20,058 nucleotides of DNA, from NCBI GenBank assembly GCA_012727515.1, contig JAAYGZ010000430.1, positions 1-20,058 on the forward strand, given 5' to 3'. The notes beneath the pieces were generated by a model, which saw nothing but the letters and a program-made list of their open reading frames with translations, was not told where the DNA came from and made no database searches. The DNA comes from Desulfovibrionales bacterium (GTDB taxonomy: Bacteria; Desulfobacterota; Desulfovibrionia; Desulfovibrionales; Desulfomicrobiaceae). This document shows positions 1 to 7,268 of the stretch, in pieces; within the stretch, counting starts at the first letter, position 1, and every line of letters begins with the position of its first letter. The translations under genes were made by a program, and so were the position numbers.

Positions 1-323
1 CTTCCTTTGAGTACAGGTATCTGGCCCATATGCGCACGCTTCAGCACAACGTTGCCCTGGCCTGGCTTCTGACCAGACGTAACTGTCAGCAGCCTGTACC
101 TGAGCTTATTGACCTGGCCCAAAATATACACGCGCAGTGGGTGCATATACCTGTGTCTGGCCTGCGTCCTGGAATGACAGCGCGTTTTCACGAGGCTGGA
201 ATTTTTGTGCAGGTCTATACTGCTAATCGCCCTGAAGACATGGGCTGGCTGGCCCTTGAGGGCGTGGATGGCGTGTTTACAGATTTTCCAGGCCGGGCAC
301 GGGCTGTTCTGAGTGGATCTTAA
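1..323 (+). CDS. Glycerophosphodiester phosphodiesterase, C-terminal part (5' end outside window)
   Basis: The frame is open to the left edge (it reads SFEYRYLAHMR before and through the ATG at 30), so only the C-terminal ~107 residues are present and the ATG at 30 is probably internal. The TIM-barrel phosphodiesterase end is recognisable: a strand with VQVYTANRPEDM followed by LEGVDGVFTDFPGRA, matching the usual 'V.TVN....M..L...GVDGI.TD.P' ending of GDPD/UgpQ proteins. The family hydrolyses glycerophosphodiesters to glycerol-3-phosphate plus an alcohol. The N-terminal catalytic His and Glu residues lie outside the window, so activity cannot be judged. The TAA stop overlaps the stop of the convergent iron-sulfur gene. 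Confidence 0.8.
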   Translation, partial: SFEYRYLAHMRTLQHNVALAWLLTRRNCQQPVPELIDLAQNIHAQWVHIPVSGLRPGMTARFHEAGIFVQVYTANRPEDMGWLALEGVDGVFTDFPGRARAVLSGS

Positions 324-1633
324 ATGCGGGCCACGGCCAGAAACAGAGTATGCAGCGACACTACCAGGGTAATGAAAACATGGCGGGCCATGAGCGGACT
401 CAGCCCTGGAAAAGCATAGTGCAGGTGCCCGTGAGGGCAGCGGGATACACAGTCTCCACATAAGGTACAGGTTGGACCAGGGCGCTTGCGCAGAATATCT
501 GCTGTGGTCAGGGCATTGTAGCGGCAGGCCGGAGCACAGGCCCCGCAATTGGTACACAACGGGTCCATGCGTACTCGCCAGGGCAGCAGACGACCCAACA
601 GAGTATTGATATAGCCAATGGGGCACCACGCCGTGCAATGGGTCATGGTTCCGGTGCGCCTGGACCAGGTGAGCATGATGGCAATGCCACACAGGCCAAA
701 AATTCCACCAGCAGCCGCAGCCCACAAGACCGGCACATTGAGCATACGCAGTACAAGAGGAACAATCAGCGTGCAGCCTGCAATGAGCAAGCGTAAGCGT
801 GGGGCCCAGGCAGGCAGGGCTTGGGGTTTGCCAGGAGCCAGCCTGGCCATGCGGTCATCCCAGGCCCCGATATAGCACAAATAACTGCACCAGGCCGGGC
901 CGACAAAAAGAAGCGATACCCCAAGCAAAATGGGCATGAACAGGCCCTGGCCGCGGAAAAGAGGGCCAGCAATGATCAGGGCTGGTACAGGCAGGTGCAG
1001 GTTGCCGGTCATCAGAAATGCAGTCCATCCGGCCAGACCCAGCAATAATTGTCCAAAAAAGACCACCGTAAAGAGGGTCCAGATGCGCGAGCGGGTGCGG
1101 GCGCGTTTTTCCGTGAGCAGCGCGCGTACAACCACGCTGGCATAGAGGGCAAACAAGGTAATCCAGACAGGGCTGGACCCTGGCCAGAAGCGCTCGCCCA
1201 GCAAAAACGGGCGCGGAGCTTTCATGGTCATCGCTGTCAGCACGCCGCCCACCAGAACAAAGGCAATGGTTTGGGCCCAGGCTGTTTTGTCCAGACTCCC
1301 AAAGACGCGCTTTCCGGTATCTTTGAGCACAAGCCAGGCTGTCAGCATATGCACGGCGCTCACGGCTCCTAAAATAGCAACCAGACGCAGCCAGGGCAGG
1401 CCAAAGGAAATACGCCACAGGGCCAGGGTGTAGCCATTATAGGCCCACAGTACACAACCGCCCAGGGCTGCCAGCATAAGAAGGGGCCGGGGAACAAGGC
1501 GCGGGCGCAGCAATGCCAGGACAGGGAACAGGGCCGGCACTGCGTCCCAGAAAGAGCCAAAGCGCAGAAAATGGGCTGCACTGGTCAGGCTGCACAGGAC
1601 AATAAGAATGCGAAGGAGAATTGATGTAGGCAT
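320..1633 (-). CDS. Polytopic membrane protein with two 4Fe-4S ferredoxin motifs (NapH/NosR/YccM type)
   Basis: About 437 aa from the chosen ATG. Several hydrophobic segments fill residues 1-320. Two membrane-loop Cys motifs follow: CSYLC (about 249-253, in WCSYLCYIGAWDD) and CTAWCP (about 333-338). Then come two ferredoxin motifs, CxxCxxCxxxC at about 360-370 and CxxCxxCxxxCP at about 389-400. This layout is that of the NapH/NosR/YccM electron-transfer proteins, which pass electrons between the quinone pool and periplasmic or cytoplasmic partners; the partner here is unknown. It is the last gene of the minus-strand YedE operon, 81 bp after the kinase stop. Start is uncertain: an in-frame ATG at 1672 adds 13 polar residues, and neither ATG has a clear Shine-Dalgarno; the shorter one begins directly before the first hydrophobic helix. 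A role in reducing selenium or sulfur species is inference from the operon. Confidence 0.85.
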   Translation of the reverse strand: MPTSILLRILIVLCSLTSAAHFLRFGSFWDAVPALFPVLALLRPRLVPRPLLMLAALGGCVLWAYNGYTLALWRISFGLPWLRLVAILGAVSAVHMLTAWLVLKDTGKRVFGSLDKTAWAQTIAFVLVGGVLTAMTMKAPRPFLLGERFWPGSSPVWITLFALYASVVVRALLTEKRARTRSRIWTLFTVVFFGQLLLGLAGWTAFLMTGNLHLPVPALIIAGPLFRGQGLFMPILLGVSLLFVGPAWCSYLCYIGAWDDRMARLAPGKPQALPAWAPRLRLLIAGCTLIVPLVLRMLNVPVLWAAAAGGIFGLCGIAIMLTWSRRTGTMTHCTAWCPIGYINTLLGRLLPWRVRMDPLCTNCGACAPACRYNALTTADILRKRPGPTCTLCGDCVSRCPHGHLHYAFPGLSPLMARHVFITLVVSLHTLFLAVARI

Positions 1634-1714
1634 AGTGTGGCTGATACTGAAGTGGTGCGAACATACAAGCATTGCTTGCTACGCCGGGTTCTTTTTCGGG
1701 ATTGTGCTGCCCTG

Positions 1715-2599
1715 TCAAGTAGCAGACACGTCGTATGCAGGAGCGGTGCGCAATGCGTGTTCCAGGGCCTGGGGCAAAAAGGGCAGGAGTTCGACCACGC
1801 TTGTGGCCGGGGTGGGCTTGGCCAGCACTCCAAGATAGCGATTGGCCAGTGCAGCGCAGTGGCAGGCCTGGATCATGGGGGTGCCAGAGGCCAGCAGGGC
1901 AGAGACCAGGCCGGTCAGGGTGTCTCCGGTGCCGCCAATAGGCTCCATGGTTGGGGTGCTGGGCTGGGTAATGTGCGCAACCAGGGAGCCATGCGCCACA
2001 ACACTGTCTGTTGCGCCTTTGACCAGCAGGTGCCTGGCTGCATTTTCCTGGGCATAGGCCGCGTGGATCAGCTCAGGAACCCGTTCTTCTTCCTGGAGCA
2101 GAAAGCCCCTGGTGTAAAATGGGTGCGGGGCTTTTTCATCAGCCAGAAATGCCATTTCTCCGGCATCCGGGGTAAACAGATCATAGTGCGTGGCAAAACC
2201 GCTCATTTTCGCCGCATACATAAAGCCGGCATCAGCCACCAGCAGTGGTACTGGGCTGCGTTTTTCCAGATTCCACAGCACAGCATTATGGCCCTGTATA
2301 TCTGGCATAAGGTAATGAAAGGTCACTCCACGCGGGCAGTGGTCTGTATCTGAGGCCAAAGCGTCATATATGGCCCGGCTGCCTTCGCCAGTGCCGATAT
2401 CTCCGGCCAGCACGGTCTGGACCGGTTCAAGTCCCAGAACCTGACCCGCAAGAAACATGGCTGCCAGCAGGGCCGGGGTGCCTCGATTCACAGGAATCTG
2501 CAGGTTGTCTATACGCAGATATTCGCCCTGCAGGGTGTAGGTGTTCCAGAGCAGCGGAACATTTTTTTCCGGCACAGTACCAACAATCAACCACGACAT
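1715..2599 (-). CDS. Ribokinase-fold kinase, NAD(P)H-hydrate dehydratase (YjeF C-domain)-like
   Basis: 294 aa. The nucleotide-binding/catalytic signature is GGTGDTLTG (222-230), with Asp226 the expected base of ribokinase-superfamily enzymes. An LFTPDAGEMAFL stretch at 141-152 resembles the 'LTPHPGEMARL' segment of ADP-dependent NAD(P)H-hydrate dehydratases. A Gly-rich AGDIGTGEGS at 65-74 is also present. There is no YjeF N-terminal epimerase domain. Start: the ATG at 2599 has AAGAGG about 10 nt upstream and overlaps the end of the DUF3343 gene by 13 bp. An in-frame ATG at 2644 would add 15 residues and overlap more deeply, so it is not preferred. The operon position suggests that it serves the Se/S carrier proteins, but the substrate cannot be read from sequence. 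A divergent metabolite-repair enzyme is the alternative. Confidence 0.8.
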   Translation of the reverse strand: MSWLIVGTVPEKNVPLLWNTYTLQGEYLRIDNLQIPVNRGTPALLAAMFLAGQVLGLEPVQTVLAGDIGTGEGSRAIYDALASDTDHCPRGVTFHYLMPDIQGHNAVLWNLEKRSPVPLLVADAGFMYAAKMSGFATHYDLFTPDAGEMAFLADEKAPHPFYTRGFLLQEEERVPELIHAAYAQENAARHLLVKGATDSVVAHGSLVAHITQPSTPTMEPIGGTGDTLTGLVSALLASGTPMIQACHCAALANRYLGVLAKPTPATSVVELLPFLPQALEHALRTAPAYDVSAT

Positions 2600-3135
2600 A
2601 AACGCCGGACCTCTTGGAATGCCAGTTGCAGGGCGTAGCCACATAAGGTTTGCCCAAGTGATCTGGGTTCTGGAGCCTGGTCCAGGGTTTTCCCCACCAG
2701 CATGTGAGCCAGGTACGGCACATCCGGGCAGCCACCACCGGAGATATTCACAATGGTATGGCTGTGCTTGTCCACGGTTATTTTCATGTTTGCAGCGCGG
2801 ACCATGAGAAAGTCGCCAAAATCTTTGCTGTGAAAAAGAGAAACCGGCTCCAGAAGATGGTCCTGCACCACCACAACGCGCAAGGGAGACAGGCTGGCTG
2901 CTTCCAGAATTTCAGAGATACGCAGCTCGTGCACAAGGGGAAATTCTATGACCATATCGCAGCCCTGGCGCAGATTCGGGGGCGGGCCTTTAACTGCAAT
3001 ATCTATCCCTGCTGCGCGCAGTATTGATTCAGCGCGGATAACTTCGCCGGTGCTGGGATAGAGCAGCATGCCTTTTTCTGACATGCTGCTGGATACTGGC
3101 GTGGAACGGGCAAATAGTGCCCGTATCCATTTCAT
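2587..3135 (-). CDS. DUF3343 (putative Se/S carrier-like) protein with extra C-terminal domain
   Basis: 182 aa. Residues about 20-95 match the DUF3343 pattern: a GMLLYPSTGEVIRAESIL opening helix, then GIDIAVKGPPPNLRQGCDMVIEF with the conserved Pro-rich turn and Cys59. DUF3343 proteins are usually about 80-90 aa. This one continues with a second conserved-looking block (about 98-180) containing NISGGGCPDVPYLAHML (Cys136), Cys165 and Cys180, which I do not recognise as a named domain. The ATG overlaps the TusA-type stop in an ATGA, giving translational coupling, and the 3' end overlaps the kinase start. In selenium-using bacteria DUF3343 commonly accompanies YedE and YedF/TusA, so a carrier role for selenium or sulfur is likely. 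The exact chemistry is unknown. Confidence 0.8.
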   Translation of the reverse strand: MKWIRALFARSTPVSSSMSEKGMLLYPSTGEVIRAESILRAAGIDIAVKGPPPNLRQGCDMVIEFPLVHELRISEILEAASLSPLRVVVVQDHLLEPVSLFHSKDFGDFLMVRAANMKITVDKHSHTIVNISGGGCPDVPYLAHMLVGKTLDQAPEPRSLGQTLCGYALQLAFQEVRRLCRG

Positions 3136-3350
3136 GATTTTTTGCAGGTCAGAGTATATTCTCCGTTAGCAACTGCCTGGACCTGCACGCTCCAGCCCTG
3201 GCTCACCGCAGCCCTGGCCACGTTTTCCTGGCTGGCTTCGTTATCTACCAGGATCTTAAGATCTTCGGATTCGGCACTGCGCATGGCCTGGATAGCCAGT
3301 AAAACAGGCTGGGGACAGGAAAGGCCACGGGCGTCAAGGGTATGTTGCAT
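3132..3350 (-). CDS. TusA/SirA/YedF-type sulfur (selenium) carrier
   Basis: 72 aa single-domain TusA-fold protein. The N-terminal LDARGLSCPQPVL carries the signature Cys12 in a CPxP motif, the persulfide (or perselenide) acceptor of this family. A second Cys is at position 69 (LTCKKS). It lacks the C-terminal domain found in full-length selenium-metabolism YedF proteins (about 200 aa), so it is the isolated carrier domain. AGGAGA at 3361-3356 lies 5 nt before the ATG and overlaps the yedE stop codon. The downstream DUF3343 start overlaps this stop in an ATGA. Such carriers relay S or Se from a desulfurase or transporter to acceptors. Immediate linkage to YedE suggests that it takes the imported atom (inference). 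Confidence 0.9.
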   Translation of the reverse strand: MQHTLDARGLSCPQPVLLAIQAMRSAESEDLKILVDNEASQENVARAAVSQGWSVQVQAVANGEYTLTCKKS

Positions 3351-3359
3351 GATTATCTC

Positions 3360-4451
3360 CTATTTTTTGCAATGCGTTACACCGATGCCAAGCAGTATGA
3401 TCATGCCAATGATCACTGCGGCCATACCATGAGGACCAATGCCCTGGGCAGTGCTGGCCAGCCCAAAATTGTGCGCCAGTGCTGCGCCAACCAGAGAACC
3501 AAGCACAAAAAGGCCTGCAGCGCTGTTGCCTTCTCCGGACATAAAAAGCTGACGTCCCGGACATCCTCCGGCCAGAGCAAAGGCCAGACCTGCCATGAGC
3601 ATACCGGAAAAATTCCAGAACCACATGGTGTGGGCTATGGGCTGGGCCTCAAAGCCAGGGTGAAATTGTCCCAGGATGATATTGACCCCAAGGGCAGATA
3701 CAAGCAGGGCAAGAAAGCCAAACATCAGATACCATTGATTAAAAAGAAGAACATCACGAATTGCGCCCATGGTGCAGAAACGACTGCGCTGGGCCAGGAA
3801 TCCAATGCCAAGCCCTGCGGCCAGTGAGATTCCAAGCGGAGCAAATGAAGAGCCAGGCCCTTGCAATGAATACCAGAGTACGCCGCTTTGTGCTTCGCCA
3901 GGAATGGGCGGAAAAAGTACGCGCAGCACCAGCAGGCCGACCATAATCAAAGGCAGCATCAGCCCCGCGCTGACAGATTGGGGCTGACTTCTGCCCAGAG
4001 TAAATCCTTGTTTGAAGAAAAGTGTGCCGATCCAGACTCCTGTAACAAGTCCGGCCAGTCCGAACAGGGCATTGCCGTCTCCTCCGGCCAGACGCAGAAT
4101 AACACGCCAGGGACAGCCCAGAAAAACAAGAGCACCAATCATGGCGATGATGCCCAGCACAAAACGGATAAGAGGTGAAGAGCCGCCACTTGGTTTGAAT
4201 TCTTTGACCATCAGCGCTGCGCCAAAGGAACCAAGGACAAAGCCCAGGATTTCCGGACGCAGGTACTGGACCACTGCTGCTCTGTGCAGGCCAATGGCAC
4301 CGGCAATATCGCGGCCAAAACAGGCCACGCAAATGGCCATGTTAGCGGGATTGCCTGCCTGCTGCAGCAAGGCTGCTGCCACGCCGATAATGGTGCCCAC
4401 TGCAATGATGCCACCAGTGGTGGCAAACACATTCTTCAGTTTCTGTGACAT
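3360..4451 (-). CDS. yedE: YedE-family membrane transporter, putative selenium metabolism type
   Basis: 363 aa and strongly hydrophobic throughout, with many membrane helices. Features typical of the selenium-associated YedE branch are CVACFGRDIAGAIGLHRA (Cys41, Cys44), LGCPWRVILRLAGGDGN (Cys113), RSRFCTMGAIRD (Cys226) and GGCPGRQLFMSGEGN (Cys297). The two halves repeat the scheme 'Cys-RD ... GCP-R ... G.GN', consistent with an internally duplicated YeeE/YedE fold in which thiols pass a sulfur anion through the membrane. The start at 4451 has a strong AAGAGGAGG 6 nt upstream; the open frame upstream to 4553 looks spurious. It is the first gene of the operon with TusA and DUF3343. In the family this set co-occurs with selenium use. 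That the cargo is a selenium species rather than thiosulfate is inferred. Confidence 0.88.
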   Translation of the reverse strand: MSQKLKNVFATTGGIIAVGTIIGVAAALLQQAGNPANMAICVACFGRDIAGAIGLHRAAVVQYLRPEILGFVLGSFGAALMVKEFKPSGGSSPLIRFVLGIIAMIGALVFLGCPWRVILRLAGGDGNALFGLAGLVTGVWIGTLFFKQGFTLGRSQPQSVSAGLMLPLIMVGLLVLRVLFPPIPGEAQSGVLWYSLQGPGSSFAPLGISLAAGLGIGFLAQRSRFCTMGAIRDVLLFNQWYLMFGFLALLVSALGVNIILGQFHPGFEAQPIAHTMWFWNFSGMLMAGLAFALAGGCPGRQLFMSGEGNSAAGLFVLGSLVGAALAHNFGLASTAQGIGPHGMAAVIIGMIILLGIGVTHCKK

Positions 4452-4494
4452 GTACGTCCTCCTCTTCTCTGCTCCCTGTACGTATTTTGTACGT
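4451..4494. repeat. Three TGTACGT repeats in the yedE leader
   Basis: TGTACGT occurs on the plus strand at 4451-4457, 4477-4483 and 4488-4494. The first spans the gap between the yedE Shine-Dalgarno and ATG. The last two, read on the minus strand, contain ACGTA-CAAAA-TACGT, a small dyad. A regulator site or leader hairpin controlling the operon is possible; function is not shown by sequence. Confidence 0.35.
4458..4466 (-). promoter_or_regulatory. Ribosome binding site of yedE
   Basis: AAGAGGAGG on the minus strand, 6 nt before the ATG at 4451. It decides the start against the in-frame ATG at 4553, which would add 34 residues. Confidence 0.8.
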
Positions 4495-4639
4495 TGTCCG
4501 ACCATACGGGACAGGCACAATGCGAGGATCAGTAGCGCTGAAAAGAGATGCATGTCTAATTGCTTAATTCAATACATGAATGGTTTATTGATTTAGATTT
4601 TCGTTTTGAAGCAGTGTGAAATAAGGCAGGTCAGGGCTG

Positions 4640-4658
4640 CTTGCGCACCGGTGGCAAG
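4640..4658. repeat. Imperfect dyad upstream of the DUF721 gene
   Basis: CTTGC-G-CACCGGTG-GCAAG: an 8-bp perfect palindrome flanked by inverted CTTGC/GCAAG arms, offset by one base. It ends 17 bp before the ATG at 4676. It could be an operator or leader structure in the yedE/DUF721 divergent region. The rest of that region (4495-4640) is AT-rich but shows no convincing -35/-10 pair. Confidence 0.3.
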
Positions 4659-4675
4659 ATGTTTAGGCTGGCAGC

Positions 4676-5173
4676 ATGAAAAAACGACGTCGCACCATGC
4701 TCACTAGCGCAGAGGCCATACAGCATGCTTTACATACCCCGGAAGCAGCCCTGGAGCTGGCCATTGCCCGCTTATGGCGGCACTGGTCCCAGGTGCTGGG
4801 TCAGGAACTGGCCACGTTGGTACGCCCTCTTGGACATCGCAAGACACTCATGGTTCTGGGGGCGGCCAATTCTATGGTCATGCAGGAAATTACCTTTTTT
4901 GCGCCTCAGATTCTGGACAAGGCCAATGCCTTTCTGGGCGTGAGTTATTTTCAGAAAGTGCAGATGGAATTGCTGAGCGGTCGGCCAGTGCTGGATGAGA
5001 ACCTGCTTCCTGCTCCTCCGGAGCCACGTGTGTGTCCGCGTCCTGCGCCCCTGGGCAATCTTCTTCCCTGTATGGACCCTGCCTCGCCAGTAACAGCATC
5101 ATACCAGGCGTATGTGCGGCATTTTTTATCAACTAACAATGTGGATGCATTGAAGAAATTCGATACTGATTGA
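4676..5173 (+). CDS. DUF721 / DciA-like protein
   Basis: 165 aa. The DUF721 core lies at about 30-105: WSQVLGQELATLVRP, then a beta strand KTLMVLGAANSMVMQEITFF, then helix LDKANAFLG and FQKVQMELL, matching 'W..vvG..ia...P....L.v...ss.w..el......il..ln..lG...v..i'. In many bacteria this KH-like domain is DciA, which helps load the replicative helicase DnaB. The C-terminal third (Pro-rich, about 110-165) is not conserved to my eye. A basic N-terminus (MKKRRRT) could bind DNA. It is divergent from yedE and 116 bp before the acyl-CoA synthetase. The assigned ATG has only a weak AGG upstream; an alternative ATG at 4697 would drop the basic residues. Confidence 0.75.
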   Translation: MKKRRRTMLTSAEAIQHALHTPEAALELAIARLWRHWSQVLGQELATLVRPLGHRKTLMVLGAANSMVMQEITFFAPQILDKANAFLGVSYFQKVQMELLSGRPVLDENLLPAPPEPRVCPRPAPLGNLLPCMDPASPVTASYQAYVRHFLSTNNVDALKKFDTD

Positions 5174-5277
5174 CCAGAAAGACAAAGGTCGCTACCAGAC
5201 CCGCAGATGGGGACACAGGACTGTGGGCCATTCAAACATCCACGGTTTTTGTTCTGCCGTACCAGCCAACATTTTGC

Positions 5278-5283
5278 AGGGAG
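5278..5283 (+). promoter_or_regulatory. Ribosome binding site of the acyl-CoA synthetase
   Basis: AGGGAG, 6 nt before the ATG at 5290. It supports that start over the in-frame TTG at 5170, which overlaps the preceding stop codon. Confidence 0.65.
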
Positions 5284-5289
5284 CATTGC

Positions 5290-7179
5290 ATGGCCTCTTG
5301 CCAGACTTTTTTCCATGCCTTTTTGCAATCATGCACAACCTATGCAGAGAAAACTGCTTTTGTATATTGTATTGGCGAGGAAGAATTCACGGTTTCCTAT
5401 GAGAAATTTTTTGAAGATGTCCTGCTTTTGGCCAAGGCCTTTAAGGCCAGAAAAGTCCGCCAGGGAGATCGTGTATTTTTGTTGTCAGACAATCGCTATG
5501 CCTGGATTGTTTCTGATCTGGCCCTGCAAGCCCTGGGAGCGGTCAGCGTGCCCAGGGGGTGTGACACCCCGCCTTCAGAAATTGAATACATTGTGCAGCA
5601 TTCCCAGGCTGAGTTTTTACTGATTGAGACAGAAAAATTATACAATGAATATCGAACATTAATAAAAAGTCTCAAGCCTCGCGGAGTTTTTCTTATTGCC
5701 GGGGAAGAGCGGCATTCCTGGTTTGAAAAGACCTGGTCCTATGCTGAGATGCTTGAGGACCGGACCATAGAGCCACGGGATATTGAATGGTTTACCAGCC
5801 TGGCAAAAGAGCGAAGGGCCGAAGATCTGCTGACCATTATTTATACTTCAGGCACTACCGGCACGCCCAAAGGGGTGATGCTGACCCACTCCAACATCAT
5901 GCACAATGTGCGCACCCTGCCTCCGCTTATTGAGCTGGGCACGGATGATGTCTGGGTGTCTATTTTGCCGACCTGGCATATTTTTGAACGCACTGCAGAA
6001 TATATCAGCATTGCTCAGGGTAGTCGCCTGGTGTATTCAACGATTCGTACTTTTGCTGCTGATCTTGAACACTATCGTCCGACTCTGGTTGCCACTGTAC
6101 CACGAATCTGGGAAGCTCTTTATACTAAGATCACCACTGGCTTAAAGAAAAAAGACCCGCGCAAAGCCAGGATTTTTTCCCTTTTGGTACACATATCCAG
6201 TACCTACCGGCGTAATCAGCGGGTGATTCGCAATCAGTTACCTGTTTTTGCTCCACAAAATGTTGTGTCCCGAGCCTGGGCAATAACAACGGCTGCTGCG
6301 CAGAATCTGTTGCTGGCTCTGCCGTATCGCATAGCGCAGAAGAAATTTGTCCTGGTTCAGGAAAAATTCGGGGGCAGGCTCAAGGCAGCCATCAGTGGGG
6401 GAGGAAGTCTGCCCCCGTACCTGGATGAATGGATTGATGCCATCGGCATTCGCATTATCAATGCCTATGGCATGACCGAGTGCTCTCCGGGCATTGCTGG
6501 CCGGGGGCTGCAATGTGATATTTTTGGCACCATCGGGCCTGCTGTTGGCGAGACTGAGCTGCGCATCACCGGAGACAATGATGTGGAACTGCCCAGGGGC
6601 ACAGAGGGCGAAATTCAGGTGCGTGGCGCTCAGGTGTTTGTGGGCTATTACCGCAATGAAGAAGCCACGGCCCAGGCTTTCAGCCCGGATGGATTTTTAC
6701 GCACTGGTGATCTGGGCCGCCTGACACTGACGGGTGAGCTGGTCATTACTGGCCGGGCCAAGGAAATTATTGTTCTGGCCAGCGGTGAAAATGTTGATCC
6801 CACCAATATAGAAGCCACCCTGTCTATGTTTCCCTTTGTGCAGGATGCTGTGCTGGTCGGGCAGGATAAAAAAGGACTGGGCGCGCTCATTGTTCCGGAT
6901 CTGGAAAAACTGCGCGAATTTGTGCTGGAAAAATATAATCATGTTCTTGAAGAGCGCGAAGACGCCTTGCATGACAAACAGCTTCTTGACCGGTTGCGCG
7001 GGGAAATGAATAAACTCCTTAATGCCAAAAAAGGCTTTAAGCCCTATGAAAAATTGCAGAATATTCATTTTCTGGACAAGGAATTCACCCTTGGCGAGGA
7101 ACTGACCAATTCATTTAAGAAAAAACGCCATGTTATTGAACAGAAATACAAGGAAATCATTAACCGACTGCTGAAATAG
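5290..7179 (+). CDS. Long-chain fatty acid-CoA ligase (AMP-forming acyl-CoA synthetase)
   Basis: 629 aa, the usual length of bacterial FadD15-like long-chain acyl-CoA synthetases. Motifs in order: SVPRGCDTPPSEIEYIVQHS (about 86-105), the AMP/phosphate loop YTSGTTGTPKG (185-195), INAYGMTE (about 390-397), LRTGDLG (about 470-476), GRAKEIIVLASGENV (about 488-502), and near the C-terminus ELTNSFKKKR, where the adenylation lysine is expected. It activates fatty acids to acyl-AMP and then acyl-CoA, at the membrane face, for phospholipid synthesis or oxidation. The start is set by AGGGAG 6 nt upstream. The 40-residue extension from a TTG at 5170 has no family character. It follows the DUF721 gene on the same strand and could share its transcript. 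Confidence 0.92.
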   Translation: MASCQTFFHAFLQSCTTYAEKTAFVYCIGEEEFTVSYEKFFEDVLLLAKAFKARKVRQGDRVFLLSDNRYAWIVSDLALQALGAVSVPRGCDTPPSEIEYIVQHSQAEFLLIETEKLYNEYRTLIKSLKPRGVFLIAGEERHSWFEKTWSYAEMLEDRTIEPRDIEWFTSLAKERRAEDLLTIIYTSGTTGTPKGVMLTHSNIMHNVRTLPPLIELGTDDVWVSILPTWHIFERTAEYISIAQGSRLVYSTIRTFAADLEHYRPTLVATVPRIWEALYTKITTGLKKKDPRKARIFSLLVHISSTYRRNQRVIRNQLPVFAPQNVVSRAWAITTAAAQNLLLALPYRIAQKKFVLVQEKFGGRLKAAISGGGSLPPYLDEWIDAIGIRIINAYGMTECSPGIAGRGLQCDIFGTIGPAVGETELRITGDNDVELPRGTEGEIQVRGAQVFVGYYRNEEATAQAFSPDGFLRTGDLGRLTLTGELVITGRAKEIIVLASGENVDPTNIEATLSMFPFVQDAVLVGQDKKGLGALIVPDLEKLREFVLEKYNHVLEEREDALHDKQLLDRLRGEMNKLLNAKKGFKPYEKLQNIHFLDKEFTLGEELTNSFKKKRHVIEQKYKEIINRLLK

Positions 7180-7209
7180 GGTGCGCTGCTGCACGGGCTT
7201 ACCTTGTTT

Positions 7210-7225
7210 GGGAAACATTTTTCCC
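7210..7225. repeat. Short inverted repeat between acyl-CoA synthetase and carbonic anhydrase genes
   Basis: GGGAAA-CATT-TTTCCC, a perfect 6-bp stem with a 4-nt loop, 30 bp after the ligase stop. There is no following T-tract, so it is at best a weak terminator or leader hairpin. Confidence 0.3.
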
Positions 7226-7268
7226 TGCATGGAGAGCATGGGCATTATCATGTGAACAAGGAATATGG

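Noticed and set aside
855..2353. Long open frames overlapping the Fe-S and kinase genes (for example 855-1418 minus, 1637-2353 plus)
   Set aside because: They run in other frames of clearly recognisable genes, show no family motifs, and have biased Cys/Trp/Arg-rich composition typical of shadow frames.
4452..4553. N-terminal extension of YedE to an ATG at 4553
   Set aside because: The strong ribosome site at 4458-4466 lies inside this extension and points to the ATG at 4451. The extension would also cover the repeat-bearing leader.
3342..4596. Plus-strand open frames opposite yedE (3342-3827, 4012-4596)
   Set aside because: Antisense to a strongly conserved membrane protein, with low-complexity, Pro/Ser/Lys-rich translation and no domain.
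5170..5289. TTG start overlapping the DUF721 stop (TTGA) for the acyl-CoA synthetase
   Set aside because: The extra 40 residues do not resemble the family N-terminus, and ATG 5290 has a proper ribosome site.
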